Assembly (NCBI RefSeq): GCF_902491285.1
Contig: NZ_CABUHK010000010.1
Span: 1-64,000, forward strand
Reading direction: 5' to 3'
DNA: 64,000 nt
Origin: an uncultured Bacteroides sp.
Lineage (GTDB): Bacteria > Bacteroidota > Bacteroidia > Bacteroidales > Bacteroidaceae
Positions within the stretch are counted from its first letter, which is position 1. Each line of letters begins with the position of its first letter. The notes beneath the pieces were generated by a model that saw only the letters and a list, made by a program, of their open reading frames with translations, was not told where the DNA came from and made no database searches. The position numbers and the translations under genes are program-made. Positions 1-9,839 of this stretch are shown piece by piece.

Positions 1-32
1 AATTTCATTTGGTATCAATGTAAAACTTTAAA

Positions 33-1568
33 ATGAATACAACAATGAAGATAAACCTTAAAAACGTATGTGGAGTTATTTTGATGGTATGTGCGGTGGT
101 GTCATGTGATTTGGATACTACTCCTACCACTTCATTAGACGCTCCGAATGTATATAAAGATACGAAGAATGCGGAACGTGTGTTGAGGGGTGCGTGGAAC
201 TATATTTTTAATACGGGTTCTACTTATGCATCCATTGGCATGGGTTCCATAATGCTGAATGATGATTTTGCCGGTTCGGACGCTGTAAGGACGAGAAGCT
301 ACGGTTTCTCCGGAAGTTATAATCTGACAAACGGATATTCCCGCGGTGAGTATAATGGCGTATTTTGGGATTTGATGTATGATCCGATTAATAATTGTAA
401 CGGTATATTGAAGCATATAGACGATGTGGCAGGAACGAAAGAAGATAAGTCAAGGATTAAAGGACAGGCATTTGCTACCCGTGGGTATGCATATATGATT
501 TTGGCTACGCACTATTCTTTTGCCATTGATAAAGACCCGAATGCTGTCTGCGTTCCAATATATACCGAACCGACGGATAACGATGTTGCTTTGACGGGAA
601 AACCGGCTTCCAGTGTATCTGAAGTATTTGCCCAGGCTTTGAGTGATTTAGAAGATGCTTTGTTGTTTATTCCGGAAAACTACTCACATGGAAATGATGC
701 AAATGCCCAGTATCAGATTGATTATTCTGTAGCGTTGGGCTTGCTGGCACGTACTCATCTGTATGCTCGTAACTGGCAGAAGGCATATGACTATGCGTCA
801 GATGCTTTGGCAATCAACTCTTATTTGATGAATGAGGATGAATATAAGAGTGGATTCAATGATTATACCAATAAAGAGTGGATGTGGGGCTTGTCATGTA
901 CGATTGACGACAATATGCCCTGTTATCTGTTTTATTTCAAAGACTGCACATCCGACGCTTATACAAGTCTCAATGCCGATCCTTATTTCAAGGAAGAGTT
1001 TGAAGAGGGTGACTACCGCAAGGATTTATTCGACTGGGGGCAGACGGCTTATGGAGACTGGGCTATGTTGAATAAGAAATTCATATTCAAAGATCTCGAC
1101 AATATGTTGGCGGATTTGGTATTGATGCGCACTTCGGAAATGTATCTCATTAAAGCTGAGGCGGCTGCTCATCTGGCAGGTAAGGAGAGCGAAGCACAAC
1201 AGTTGTTAAAGACTTTGCGTGATGCCCGTATGAAGGAAGGTACAACGGCGGCGGCAGTTACGGAAACCGGTGATGCGTTGATACAGGAAATATGGAAAGA
1301 GCGCCGTAAGGAATTGTGGGGAGAAGGTTTTGCTTTGACTGACCTCATCCGTAATCAGCAATCGGTAGAGCGTAAGGAATATGACGGAAAGATTATGGTA
1401 GGTGATAAAGAAATATCCGTTAAGGGACATACTATTATCAGTCTGCCGGATAACACTCCCTTTGTTCCGAATAGTAAATATTACCTGTTCCGTATTCCTG
1501 AAAAGGAAGAGTTGCAGAATACCGGACTTTATTCAAAGTATCCGAGATTGTCTATTTACGATTTATAA
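33..1568 (+). CDS. SusD/RagB-family outer-membrane glycan-binding lipoprotein
   Basis: A 511-residue SusD-like protein, the surface lipoprotein that caps a SusC-type TonB-dependent transporter and helps capture glycans. The N-terminus is a lipoprotein signal ending in VVSC followed by acidic residues, and the body has SusD features: TPR-like helices and a C-terminal stretch KERRKELWGEGFALTDLIR, the family's usual E-x-x-x-E-x-x-x-E-G-x-R/D-L region. An in-frame ATG at 45 would give a more typical signal peptide start (MKINLKN), so either start is possible. Its SusC partner must lie left of the window. It converges on the heparan locus and is separated from it by a strong terminator, so it belongs to a different system; the substrate cannot be told. 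Confidence 0.9.
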   Translation: MNTTMKINLKNVCGVILMVCAVVSCDLDTTPTTSLDAPNVYKDTKNAERVLRGAWNYIFNTGSTYASIGMGSIMLNDDFAGSDAVRTRSYGFSGSYNLTNGYSRGEYNGVFWDLMYDPINNCNGILKHIDDVAGTKEDKSRIKGQAFATRGYAYMILATHYSFAIDKDPNAVCVPIYTEPTDNDVALTGKPASSVSEVFAQALSDLEDALLFIPENYSHGNDANAQYQIDYSVALGLLARTHLYARNWQKAYDYASDALAINSYLMNEDEYKSGFNDYTNKEWMWGLSCTIDDNMPCYLFYFKDCTSDAYTSLNADPYFKEEFEEGDYRKDLFDWGQTAYGDWAMLNKKFIFKDLDNMLADLVLMRTSEMYLIKAEAAAHLAGKESEAQQLLKTLRDARMKEGTTAAAVTETGDALIQEIWKERRKELWGEGFALTDLIRNQQSVERKEYDGKIMVGDKEISVKGHTIISLPDNTPFVPNSKYYLFRIPEKEELQNTGLYSKYPRLSIYDL

Positions 1569-1582
1569 ATTCGTATATCTAT

Positions 1583-1635
1583 AAGATTGTCCCATCCTTC
1601 TTTGGGTAATAAAAGAAGAATGGGACAATCTTTTT
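1583..1635. terminator. Bidirectional hairpin terminator
   Basis: Two 21-base arms (1583-1603 and 1612-1632) pair with one mismatch around an 8-base loop and are followed by a T run on the + strand; the complementary A/T-rich start also gives a U tract in the minus direction. It sits between two convergent genes ending at 1568 and 1653, so it probably ends both transcripts. Confidence 0.85.
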
Positions 1636-1652
1636 AGTATAAATGGCACTGA

Positions 1653-4277
1653 TTATATCTCAAAATCAGGCAGGTAGTCTGTCAGAACCTTGTTGACTTG
1701 TTTACCTTTCACTTGGTCAGTTACAATCGTTGCACCTTCCTTTTTACCTGCGTCATAATTCAAGGAAACCTTTTCAGCCTTATTGGTGACACTGATAGCC
1801 GCTTTTCCTTTATCTGTCAGATTACAAGTGATAACCCAATTGCCTACCTGTATGGTATTGCCTTTACGAATCACTTTCATATCCGAACGGTTGTTTCCAT
1901 GTGTATCCATAACCGTTAAGAAACGGGCAGTCTTGCAAGGAACCGTTGTAGAGGAGAAATGCCAGTGATTGGGATATTTCAGAGCCTTTCCCTGAGCATT
2001 CGTCACATTTTTCCAGTTGGTCGAGGCGCAGAAGAAAGTATCCACGATGACTTGTTCTGTTTTGGCCGAACTGAATAAATGGGCAACGGAAGTGCCGCCG
2101 GCTTTATTCTTTCCGGTGACTTTTACTTCATTGGGTAGTTCCTGCATTTCCATAGGGAGCTCTACCGTATGCAGAAGGTAACTCCAGGTAACGGCTTCTT
2201 TTCCTTCCAGTTCATCGTAGATCACATACACCCCGGTAGTTCCCAATTGAATGATATGGCGACGGAACATATCTACTTTGTTCTCGTCCCAACCTTTTTC
2301 AGGCGTGTATTGAGTGCCGGACAATTCACCGCGCTTTAACCATAGGGGAGAAGTCACTTTGCCGTAAGCATTGGACGCGTCTCCAACCATATATGAAATC
2401 TTTTCTCCTTCATACCAACGCGGAATCCATCCGTATCCTTCCGTACCTATCTTTTGTGTCATTCCGTTGACGAGGATGCTGTTATGCGCACGTGTGTTAC
2501 GATAAGAATACATACAATGGTCATCTGTGAATCCCGTACGATGTCCACTACTGTAGAAAATAGCTTTTCCACCATAGAATGTGTTGAAAGCATTCTGATT
2601 GGCAAGTGCGTGGGAGGTAGAACCGTAAGGACTGGAACGGAATGACAGCATTGCGTTCTTATCTATGTCTCCCAAAGAAGTATGCATTGTTGCGATTCCC
2701 GTTTCATTGAACACCTTTGCCATGGGAAGTTCAGCTAGTGAACGTTCTTCTTCCGGTAAGGATTTCTTTGTCGTACAACGATACCAGGTCAAGTCACCGG
2801 ATTTTCCTAAGAATGTTTTCTTCATAATATCCGGTTCTTTCTCCAATATCGTGCGTGCATAAGCGGCTGCCCAAGGATTGTTGCATTCACGTGCCAATGC
2901 ATCCGCATAACCTACCCGTGTCCCGTTCGGCTTCATCTTCGTCTCGTGTGAATTACCCTGTCCGGCAGATTTCGAGAATGGCGGTTGCTGGTAAATAACG
3001 TAAAGCGCGTTATTATTATACCAAGGGTCGGCAAAGAAGTCGAATCCGCTGATACGGGAGTAGAAAGCGGGGACTTCGATCAATGTACGGAGATTGACAT
3101 GGAAATAAGAATCACCGTTGTGCCATCCGCCATCGGTATTCAGTCCCGGCAGACGGGATACCCATTCGTTGTAGCAATAGTCTACCCAAGTAGAAGACAT
3201 CGGAAGTTCGCCATACGTAGCAAAGGCTGCCATATTCAGAATACGGAAAGTCATTTGCCAAACGTGGTTGTCCGCAATACGATTTTCAAGATGGTTGACG
3301 TATTCGTGATAGAATTTCTTGCCGTTGTCACGGATAGTTCCTAAAAGCAACTTCTTTTCTTCCGGTGTCAGCAGGTTATACCATGCGTCATAAGCCGAAG
3401 TACTCATGGACAGGATAGTAGAACGATTGAAGTCTCCTGCAAAATATTTACTGTTTTTCCAGGAAAGAATTTCGGAAAGGCGTTTGATGCCTTCTTTATA
3501 ATACACTTCATTTTTAGTCAGCAAATAGGCGCGTACCATCGCTTCGATATTCGCTTCTTCACGGTCTACAATCTTCCGGCTTTCACGGATCAGGGCGGAA
3601 CGATACTGCACAATATTGGTCAGTTTGACAACTTGTGTCGTATCAATCTCTTCTTCCAAATGCTTCAAAGGATGATTCAGGCATTTATTGGCTTTCGTGA
3701 TATATGCTTGTGCCTCAGGATTATTCTTGTTCCGTTCGATGATGTTGTCCCAGTCGTTGGCATCGAGCAGGATGCGGGGATGGGTCTTAGGTAATTTAGC
3801 CAATACTTCTTGTAGTGAAGGCGGATTGAACGTGCGTGTCTGGTCGTCTACATAAAAATGGTAAACGGGTGACCATTCTTCCTTTCCGCTCTTGTCCACA
3901 TAGGCGTGTTGCCAATACCATTTCCCCTTTTCGAACAGCTTGAAAGGATTGAAGAAAGCCCACTTCCTTTCCGCAGTGATTACCTCTGACTTGAACTCCG
4001 GATCGCGTGCAATGCGGATACGGTAGGTCACGTCCGGTTTGTAATCCTCTTCTTCCACACCGTCGAGAACAGTGCCGAGATGAGGAAACTTATCCGGCCA
4101 CATGAAACGCGGCGGGTTGACTGCAATATGCTGTCCATCCAGTGGAGAAGGCGTTTCGCGGACTTCGTGCATCAGTGTCTGCTGACTCAGATGCATGATG
4201 CCTTTCTGCGCATACCCGTTTGCGGACAGCAGGATGGAGAACAATAGGAAAATATAGGTTCGTTGTTTCATAATCAT
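1653..4277 (-). CDS. PL15-like heparinase II/III-family exolyase
   Basis: An 874-residue secreted polysaccharide lyase with a signal peptide (about residues 1-23), an N-terminal beta region of the DUF4962 type, an (alpha/alpha) toroid and a C-terminal heparinase II/III beta-sandwich. The toroid carries IADNHVWQMTF and a later R-x-H-N-S-I-L-V-N segment, where family members keep the catalytic Asn and His. Size and position match BT4652 of B. thetaiotaomicron, known as a PL15 lyase acting on heparin/heparan oligosaccharides in the periplasm; that assignment is by recalled synteny. It is the last gene of the GH88-to-PL15 unit and its ATG overlaps the MFS stop by 4 bases, implying translational coupling. 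Confidence 0.85.
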   Translation of the reverse strand: MIMKQRTYIFLLFSILLSANGYAQKGIMHLSQQTLMHEVRETPSPLDGQHIAVNPPRFMWPDKFPHLGTVLDGVEEEDYKPDVTYRIRIARDPEFKSEVITAERKWAFFNPFKLFEKGKWYWQHAYVDKSGKEEWSPVYHFYVDDQTRTFNPPSLQEVLAKLPKTHPRILLDANDWDNIIERNKNNPEAQAYITKANKCLNHPLKHLEEEIDTTQVVKLTNIVQYRSALIRESRKIVDREEANIEAMVRAYLLTKNEVYYKEGIKRLSEILSWKNSKYFAGDFNRSTILSMSTSAYDAWYNLLTPEEKKLLLGTIRDNGKKFYHEYVNHLENRIADNHVWQMTFRILNMAAFATYGELPMSSTWVDYCYNEWVSRLPGLNTDGGWHNGDSYFHVNLRTLIEVPAFYSRISGFDFFADPWYNNNALYVIYQQPPFSKSAGQGNSHETKMKPNGTRVGYADALARECNNPWAAAYARTILEKEPDIMKKTFLGKSGDLTWYRCTTKKSLPEEERSLAELPMAKVFNETGIATMHTSLGDIDKNAMLSFRSSPYGSTSHALANQNAFNTFYGGKAIFYSSGHRTGFTDDHCMYSYRNTRAHNSILVNGMTQKIGTEGYGWIPRWYEGEKISYMVGDASNAYGKVTSPLWLKRGELSGTQYTPEKGWDENKVDMFRRHIIQLGTTGVYVIYDELEGKEAVTWSYLLHTVELPMEMQELPNEVKVTGKNKAGGTSVAHLFSSAKTEQVIVDTFFCASTNWKNVTNAQGKALKYPNHWHFSSTTVPCKTARFLTVMDTHGNNRSDMKVIRKGNTIQVGNWVITCNLTDKGKAAISVTNKAEKVSLNYDAGKKEGATIVTDQVKGKQVNKVLTDYLPDFEI

Positions 4278-5542
4278 GCTTTTTTAAACAGCTCTTTCAG
4301 TTTTACTGTCTTGTTGTTAATCAACGGGCGAGCCCAAAAACCGATAAAGGTGATGTATCCTACAAAAACGAGGATAAACAGCATACCGGTGCGAAGGGAA
4401 GTAGCATCCGCTATCGTACTGACAATCATCGGTCCACCGGCTCCGCCTACGATTGCCGAACACAGGATGCCGGCAAAAGAACCGTGATGTTGTGATGCGG
4501 AATTCAATGCCAATGAGAATACGATGGAATACATCATCGAAATGCTGAATCCGATAGCAGGGAAAGCAATGAGCGATACTTCTTTGTTTCCGAACAGTGC
4601 GGAGAGCAACAATACAATCGTCAACACTCCTGAGAACTGCAACAATCGCTTGCTGTCAATCAACTTCAATAACACCATGCCTACCAGGCATCCGGCAGTC
4701 ATCAGTCCCCAAAAGTAACTCACGGCTTGTGCGCCGTCAGTCTGTGGATTCACGCCGTGATATTGTTCAAGGAACGTGCTCATAAAGATAGAGGTTCCCT
4801 GCTCCGTACTTACATAGCAGAAGATTCCCAAGAAGAACAACCAGACATATTTCTGTTTGAATAAAGCCAGATATGAGTCCCTGGAACCGCTTTTCTCATC
4901 TTCCTTCAATTCGATTTTCGGGAAACGGGATACACTGACAGCAACCAACATTACCAGCAGGATTAAAGCGAATACCCAGTAAAGGGATACCCAAGGCATT
5001 TCTCTTGGGGTAACGTCTGCCAGCAAATCAATAAAGAAACCTTTTCCGGCAGTATAAGTCACAGGGTCGAGTTCCCGAATCAGATACGTGTATACCAGAG
5101 GACTCAGGAAAGAAGCGATTCCAAACATGAATTGTGCCAGTTCGGCAATGAAAGCATAGTTCTCTTCTCCGCCTACGGTACGTTGAAGCGGATTCAATAC
5201 GGTTTGCAACATAGCCATTCCCAGTCCGATGATGAAAGAAGAAGCCAGCAACATCGGATAGGTGTGCATACAGGCAAACAGGATTGTTCCGATGAACGGC
5301 ATCAGGAATCCACCGAATAATACGGGCTTCTCACCGAAACGGTCGATAAGCAATCCGGCAGGGATGGACATGATGGCGTAAGCCAGAAAGAAGGAAGTCG
5401 GGATAAATCCCGCCATCGCCAGGTCGCTCAGGTTAAAATTGTGAATAATGTCCGGAATGAGTGGTCCCAGAATATTAGTAATAAATGAGATGGTGAACCA
5501 GAACGCCATAATCAGCGCCAGCATTCCTAAATTTCTTTTCAT
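4274..5542 (-). CDS. MFS sugar transporter
   Basis: A 422-residue inner-membrane protein with about 12 hydrophobic segments and the MFS loop motif LLIDRFGEKP after the second helix. It resembles the sugar permeases that follow ROK kinases in Bacteroides utilisation loci. In this operon it would carry the monosaccharides or unsaturated disaccharide products released in the periplasm into the cytoplasm, for the kinase encoded just upstream. It overlaps both neighbours by 4 bases (ROK stop/MFS start and MFS stop/PL15 start), a tightly coupled arrangement. The substrate (glucosamine, N-acetylglucosamine or an unsaturated uronate) is inferred from context only. Confidence 0.85.
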   Translation of the reverse strand: MKRNLGMLALIMAFWFTISFITNILGPLIPDIIHNFNLSDLAMAGFIPTSFFLAYAIMSIPAGLLIDRFGEKPVLFGGFLMPFIGTILFACMHTYPMLLASSFIIGLGMAMLQTVLNPLQRTVGGEENYAFIAELAQFMFGIASFLSPLVYTYLIRELDPVTYTAGKGFFIDLLADVTPREMPWVSLYWVFALILLVMLVAVSVSRFPKIELKEDEKSGSRDSYLALFKQKYVWLFFLGIFCYVSTEQGTSIFMSTFLEQYHGVNPQTDGAQAVSYFWGLMTAGCLVGMVLLKLIDSKRLLQFSGVLTIVLLLSALFGNKEVSLIAFPAIGFSISMMYSIVFSLALNSASQHHGSFAGILCSAIVGGAGGPMIVSTIADATSLRTGMLFILVFVGYITFIGFWARPLINNKTVKLKELFKKA

Positions 5543-6510
5543 AATTTAATTAGATTGGGAGCGGAAAATTGAGTAAATACAAGTGAGGCAGCTCCGATAC
5601 TTCCGGCTTTATTGCCTAATGCGGCAGCCATGATTTCCGTATTCACGGCACAGTCGGAGATGGCATAACGGTGAGCTTTCTCACTTACTTTCCGGATATA
5701 GAAATCTCCGGCTTCCGACAGTCCGCCACCGATTACGACTTTTTGCGGACTGAAGATATTGATAAATCCGGCGATTCCATGTCCCAGGAAGTCACAATGT
5801 TCTTCGAGGGATTCGGTCGCAATCCTGTCGCCTTCTTTGTAAAGACGTACAATCAGTTCTCCGTTGACTTCTTCACCCGGATAAGAAATGCCGGCTTTCG
5901 CTATCCGTTGGCTGAAACGTCTCACCAAAGCTGAAGTAGAAGCATAATGCTCCAGACAGCCGACAGAGCCACAGGCACAAGGTTCGCCGTTGGCTATTAG
6001 AGGCACATGCCCCAATTCCGTTCCCCGGTTGGCATAACCATTGAACAGTTTGCCGTCGATGACTACCGCACCGCCGATACCGGTTCCTACCGTTAAGAAA
6101 ACAACATGGGTAGAGCCTTGGCCAGCTCCGTACATCGTTTCGCCCAATCCCATCAGATTGGCGTCATTTCCCAATAAAGCCGAAATACCGGTTTCCGATT
6201 CAATGCGGTCTGCCAAGTGCAGGTTTTCCCAGCCTTTGATATTTTCCGCGCCACCCAGAACAATACGGTTCGTACAATCCACGATTCCCGGTGTTCCGAT
6301 TCCTATGCCGTCCACCTTGAGCCCTTGCTTTTCTGCAAAAGCCTTCACTTCGTTGATGGCGGCAATCAACTGCCCGATGACAGCTTCTGCTGATACATCG
6401 GCTTTCGACGGTAACTTCCCTTGAAAATGAAATACGCCTTCATTATCAATAAGGGCGTATTTCACAGAAGTTCCGCCAAGGTCTATCCCTATAGCGTATT
6501 CTTTTTCCAT
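5539..6510 (-). CDS. ROK-family sugar kinase (probable hexosamine kinase)
   Basis: A 323-residue cytoplasmic kinase. The N-terminus has the ATP-binding phosphate-1 motif IGIDLGGTSVKYALID (about residues 7-22), and the ROK signature is complete: ELGHVPL supplies the His and CACGSVGCLEHYAS the C-x-C-G-x-x-G-C-x-E zinc site. It would phosphorylate a sugar delivered by the MFS carrier, most likely glucosamine or N-acetylglucosamine from heparan sulfate; B. thetaiotaomicron BT4654 sits at the same place. The gene overlaps the MFS gene by 4 bases and follows the DUF3604 gene by 44 bases. Confidence 0.87.
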   Translation of the reverse strand: MEKEYAIGIDLGGTSVKYALIDNEGVFHFQGKLPSKADVSAEAVIGQLIAAINEVKAFAEKQGLKVDGIGIGTPGIVDCTNRIVLGGAENIKGWENLHLADRIESETGISALLGNDANLMGLGETMYGAGQGSTHVVFLTVGTGIGGAVVIDGKLFNGYANRGTELGHVPLIANGEPCACGSVGCLEHYASTSALVRRFSQRIAKAGISYPGEEVNGELIVRLYKEGDRIATESLEEHCDFLGHGIAGFINIFSPQKVVIGGGLSEAGDFYIRKVSEKAHRYAISDCAVNTEIMAAALGNKAGSIGAASLVFTQFSAPNLIKL

Positions 6511-6554
6511 ATCTGCAAAGTAATGCTTGATATTTATTGCTTAATAGCTGAAAA

Positions 6555-8183
6555 TCACACTCTTTCTGCCCAGATTGGTGAACTCCAAGCCCATTGTCCG
6601 TCACGTTGGCGGACGCGTACATAGTAATAGTCAGTATCGCGTTGAGGCTCTTTATCTTCCATATAGTGCTCTACTGTGAAGCAGCTTTCCGGCATTGCAC
6701 GGTTGAAGAGGATTGCTTCGCTCAACCAGCCGATCATGAAGTGCGAACGTGAACCTTCGAGCAGTTCGCCCAATGTATGTTCAAACTTCTTGCCGTTGAA
6801 TTCAGCGATAATCTTACCGTCTTTCGGCATCTCAACATCAAGGATTACAGCTTGCATGGCTGCAGTTGTTGTGTTCGGGTTTTTGCTGCTATACATATCC
6901 AGTTCGGTTTCCTTGTCGCCGACAGATACGATGCGGTTGACGTGTGTGTGGAACTCTGTTTCACCTTCCTGCGGAGAAGTGAAGGCTGCGCCACGGAAAC
7001 AAGGAGTCACGCTATGAAGCTGTCCTTTGTCCAGTGACAGTTTACCCTGCCAATGTACGTATCTTTCTTCACGGTTCCAACCGAAATCAACTTTCACTTT
7101 GCAACGTACGGTATCGCCTTCCGGGGCAACCGGAGTCAACGGGCCGTTCATACGGGCCAGAATCTGGCCGTTCTTCACAATATCTACATAGTCAATGCAA
7201 CTTTCGCCCGTTATGTTCAGATAGATGCGACGGCTGTTGCCACGAACTACATCACCCATAAGGGCGTCGTTCAAACGGAAATCTATAAGAATCTTGTCAC
7301 CTGTCGCGGCGCATACGTGACGGGTGCGGAGCGCTTCCCAGATAGCGTCACGGGTCAGTGACGGAGCCAGTACACCGATACGTCCGTCGCCATAACTTCC
7401 CGGATAACCGGAGTGCTGGTCGGTAGAAGCCATGATACCAAATTTCTTGCCTTGGTCAAGACCGTATTGAATCGTTCCTTCCCACTGGCGCGGTCCCATA
7501 TCATGCAGATAAGGATAATCGCCCTGGTCGCTTTCTGCCAGACCGTGGCGGGAATACATTTCTACGAACGGAGTAATATCACCTTCGGTAAAGCAATTCC
7601 AGTTGTAACCGCGATAACCGCCTTGGTATCCCATATGGTGCGGAGTGACGAATACCTTGTGTCCTTTGGCTTTTTCTTTCCAATCCTCGATTGAAGTACA
7701 TTCTACAAGTGGTGCGTCCAAATCATAGTTCAATGCAACATGATCTCCATGTTCCATGCTATGCGCCTCGTATCCTACGAATGTCAGGAATTCACCTTCC
7801 TTGTTGTACTCGTTCGTCATCTTTACATATTTCTCGTAACCGCCTTCACGTAAACGTTTGAAAGCACCTGTGTGGTAGTCGATTACCCATTTCAGACGAG
7901 GGTCGTCCGCGCCGGGAATATCCGGCCACATGGCATGAGGGGTTACACTGACAAAATCCAATTGTCCTTTTGCCGCTTCAAAAGCGTCGCGCATGTCGCC
8001 GTGTCCGTATGTGATGTTACAGTGGTTGTGTAAGTCGCCCCAATACATTTTGAGGTTGCTTGCTGATGGCATGATTTTCTTGGCATCCTTGCTTCCTGGT
8101 GCGCAAGCTCCCAATAAACTGCCTGAAGCTGCCAATCCGAGGAAAGACCAGCCTGTGTTTTTTAAGAAACTTCTTCTATCCAT
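6555..8183 (-). CDS. DUF3604 protein, putative metal-dependent hydrolase, exported lipoprotein
   Basis: A 542-residue protein of the DUF3604 family. It starts with a twin-arginine-like signal (DRRSFLK) running into a lipobox LLGAC (Cys27), so it is probably exported folded and lipid-anchored. The mature part opens with WGDLHNHCNITYG (Asp50, His52, His54), a PHP-like HxH metal motif, followed by VTPHAMW (His83), VTPHHMGYQGG and ASTDQHSGY, which together look like a multi-metal hydrolase centre. The family has no established reaction that I know. It lies 25 bases downstream of the sulfatase gene and corresponds in position to BT4655, so a role in heparan breakdown (for example removal of a substituent) is an inference from context. 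Confidence 0.8.
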   Translation of the reverse strand: MDRRSFLKNTGWSFLGLAASGSLLGACAPGSKDAKKIMPSASNLKMYWGDLHNHCNITYGHGDMRDAFEAAKGQLDFVSVTPHAMWPDIPGADDPRLKWVIDYHTGAFKRLREGGYEKYVKMTNEYNKEGEFLTFVGYEAHSMEHGDHVALNYDLDAPLVECTSIEDWKEKAKGHKVFVTPHHMGYQGGYRGYNWNCFTEGDITPFVEMYSRHGLAESDQGDYPYLHDMGPRQWEGTIQYGLDQGKKFGIMASTDQHSGYPGSYGDGRIGVLAPSLTRDAIWEALRTRHVCAATGDKILIDFRLNDALMGDVVRGNSRRIYLNITGESCIDYVDIVKNGQILARMNGPLTPVAPEGDTVRCKVKVDFGWNREERYVHWQGKLSLDKGQLHSVTPCFRGAAFTSPQEGETEFHTHVNRIVSVGDKETELDMYSSKNPNTTTAAMQAVILDVEMPKDGKIIAEFNGKKFEHTLGELLEGSRSHFMIGWLSEAILFNRAMPESCFTVEHYMEDKEPQRDTDYYYVRVRQRDGQWAWSSPIWAERV

Positions 8184-8208
8184 GATATAATTGTTTTTTG
8201 GTTAATCT

Positions 8209-9825
8209 TTATCTGTTCTTCATCAGTCTTCTGTCGCCTTTGAAAAGAACTTTTTCCTTTTCATCGGGGTCGGTATCTTTATATTGCTTTTGGGTATCTT
8301 GGAGAAGCTGCATCAATTCCTGCTGCTTCTCTGCATATTCCGGTTTGCCAAAGACGTTGTTCATTTCTCTTGGGTCGGCTTTCATGTCATACATTTCCCA
8401 TTCGTCGATATCATTGTAGAAATGAATGAGTTTGAAATCCTGTGTACGGATACCGTAGTGGCGTTTTACAGAATGTTCAGCCGGATACTCGTAGTAATGA
8501 TAGTAAGCGGCTTTGCGCCAGTCGGCGGGAGTTTTGCCTTCGTTTACCAATATCGGTTTCAAGGATGCGCCTTGGATATCAGACGGGATTTCCACTCCGG
8601 CAAAGTCGAGGAAAGTAGGGGCAAAGTCCACGTTCATACTGATGGCATTGCTTGTGCTTCCTGCCTTGATAGCTTTCGGATAGCGGATAATAAGTGGCAT
8701 ACGTTGACATTCTTCGTACATGAAGCGTTTGTCAAACCAGCCGTGTTCGCCAAGGAAGAAACCTTGGTCGGAAGTGTAGACAATAATGGTGTTGTCCAGT
8801 TCGCCAATCTTTTCGAGATAATTCATCAGGCGACCGATATTTTCATCTACCGCTAATGTGGTAGCCAGATAGTCGCGCATATACTGTTGATATTTCCAAC
8901 TGATTAATGCCTTGCCTTTCAAATCACCCTTGCGATATTCAGCGATACGCTGTGCATATACAGAATCCCATTTATCCTGTACTTCGAGAGGCATGCGTTT
9001 ATATACGCTGTAAAGACGGTTTGTGGTATCTTTCAGCATCTCTTCGCGGGTCAGTAGCTTGAGATCCCAGTCTTCAGTCAGCGTGTGTTCGATGGACATA
9101 TCTTGTTCACGGGCTGCCTTTCCACGTCCTTCGTAGTCGTCGAACAGGTTGGCCGGTTCCGGGAAAGTGGTATTGTTGAAAATACCCAAGTAGCGGGGAG
9201 CAGGCATCCAGTTACGGTGCGGCGCTTTCTGATGATACATCATACAGAACGGTTTGTTCTTATCGCGGCCTTCGAGAAATTCGATTGCTTTGTCAGTGAT
9301 AATATCCGTTGCATATCCCTTTTCTACGATATGCTTGCCGTCTTCCCAAAAGTCGGGGTCGTAGTAGTCACCTTGTTCATGCTGGCCGCTGAGGATGCTC
9401 CAATGGTCGAAACCTTGCGGTTCGCTGATAAGATGCCATTTACCGATCATTGCGGTTTGGTATCCGGCTTGTTGGAGAAGTTTTGGGAATGTCTGCTGGT
9501 CGCCGTTGAATGTGCTTGCGTTATCGGTAAAACCGTTTTCGTGGCTGAATTTGCCGGTGAGGATACAAGCACGTGAAGGGCCGGAGAGGGCGTTGACTGC
9601 ATAACAGTTGTCGAAGCGGATGCCTTCGTTGGCAATCCGGTCCATGTTAGGAGTTTGGATTAAGTTTCCACCATAGCAGGACATCGCTTGGGTGGTATGG
9701 TCGTCCGTCATCATAAAGATGATGTTCGGGCGTTTGGTTTCTTCTTTCTTTTGGTTGCCGCAGGAAGCGAGGCTTAATGCAGCCAATGGAAGGAGTAGGG
9801 GAGAAGAGTAGTAATAGTTTTTCAT
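8209..9825 (-). CDS. S1-family sulfatase, serine type (probable GlcNAc/GlcNS 6-O-sulfatase)
   Basis: A 538-residue type I sulfatase with a lipoprotein signal (LASC, Cys22). Calcium-binding Asp41-Asp42 lie in FMMTDDHT, and the sulfatase signature is SGPSRACILTG, with Ser81 at the position oxidised to formylglycine and Arg85 conserved. A Ser-type enzyme needs an anSME maturase encoded elsewhere. The position matches BT4656, reported as a 6-O-sulfatase for glucosamine in heparan sulfate, and that is the likeliest role. The gene is separated from the upstream PL12 gene by a 101-base spacer holding a large hairpin. Confidence 0.88.
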   Translation of the reverse strand: MKNYYYSSPLLLPLAALSLASCGNQKKEETKRPNIIFMMTDDHTTQAMSCYGGNLIQTPNMDRIANEGIRFDNCYAVNALSGPSRACILTGKFSHENGFTDNASTFNGDQQTFPKLLQQAGYQTAMIGKWHLISEPQGFDHWSILSGQHEQGDYYDPDFWEDGKHIVEKGYATDIITDKAIEFLEGRDKNKPFCMMYHQKAPHRNWMPAPRYLGIFNNTTFPEPANLFDDYEGRGKAAREQDMSIEHTLTEDWDLKLLTREEMLKDTTNRLYSVYKRMPLEVQDKWDSVYAQRIAEYRKGDLKGKALISWKYQQYMRDYLATTLAVDENIGRLMNYLEKIGELDNTIIVYTSDQGFFLGEHGWFDKRFMYEECQRMPLIIRYPKAIKAGSTSNAISMNVDFAPTFLDFAGVEIPSDIQGASLKPILVNEGKTPADWRKAAYYHYYEYPAEHSVKRHYGIRTQDFKLIHFYNDIDEWEMYDMKADPREMNNVFGKPEYAEKQQELMQLLQDTQKQYKDTDPDEKEKVLFKGDRRLMKNR

Positions 9826-9839
9826 AATGCTGAAAGAGA

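Noticed and set aside
8284..8856. 190-codon + strand ORF inside the sulfatase gene
   Set aside because: Antisense shadow of a well-conserved sulfatase, no own promoter or recognisable domain.
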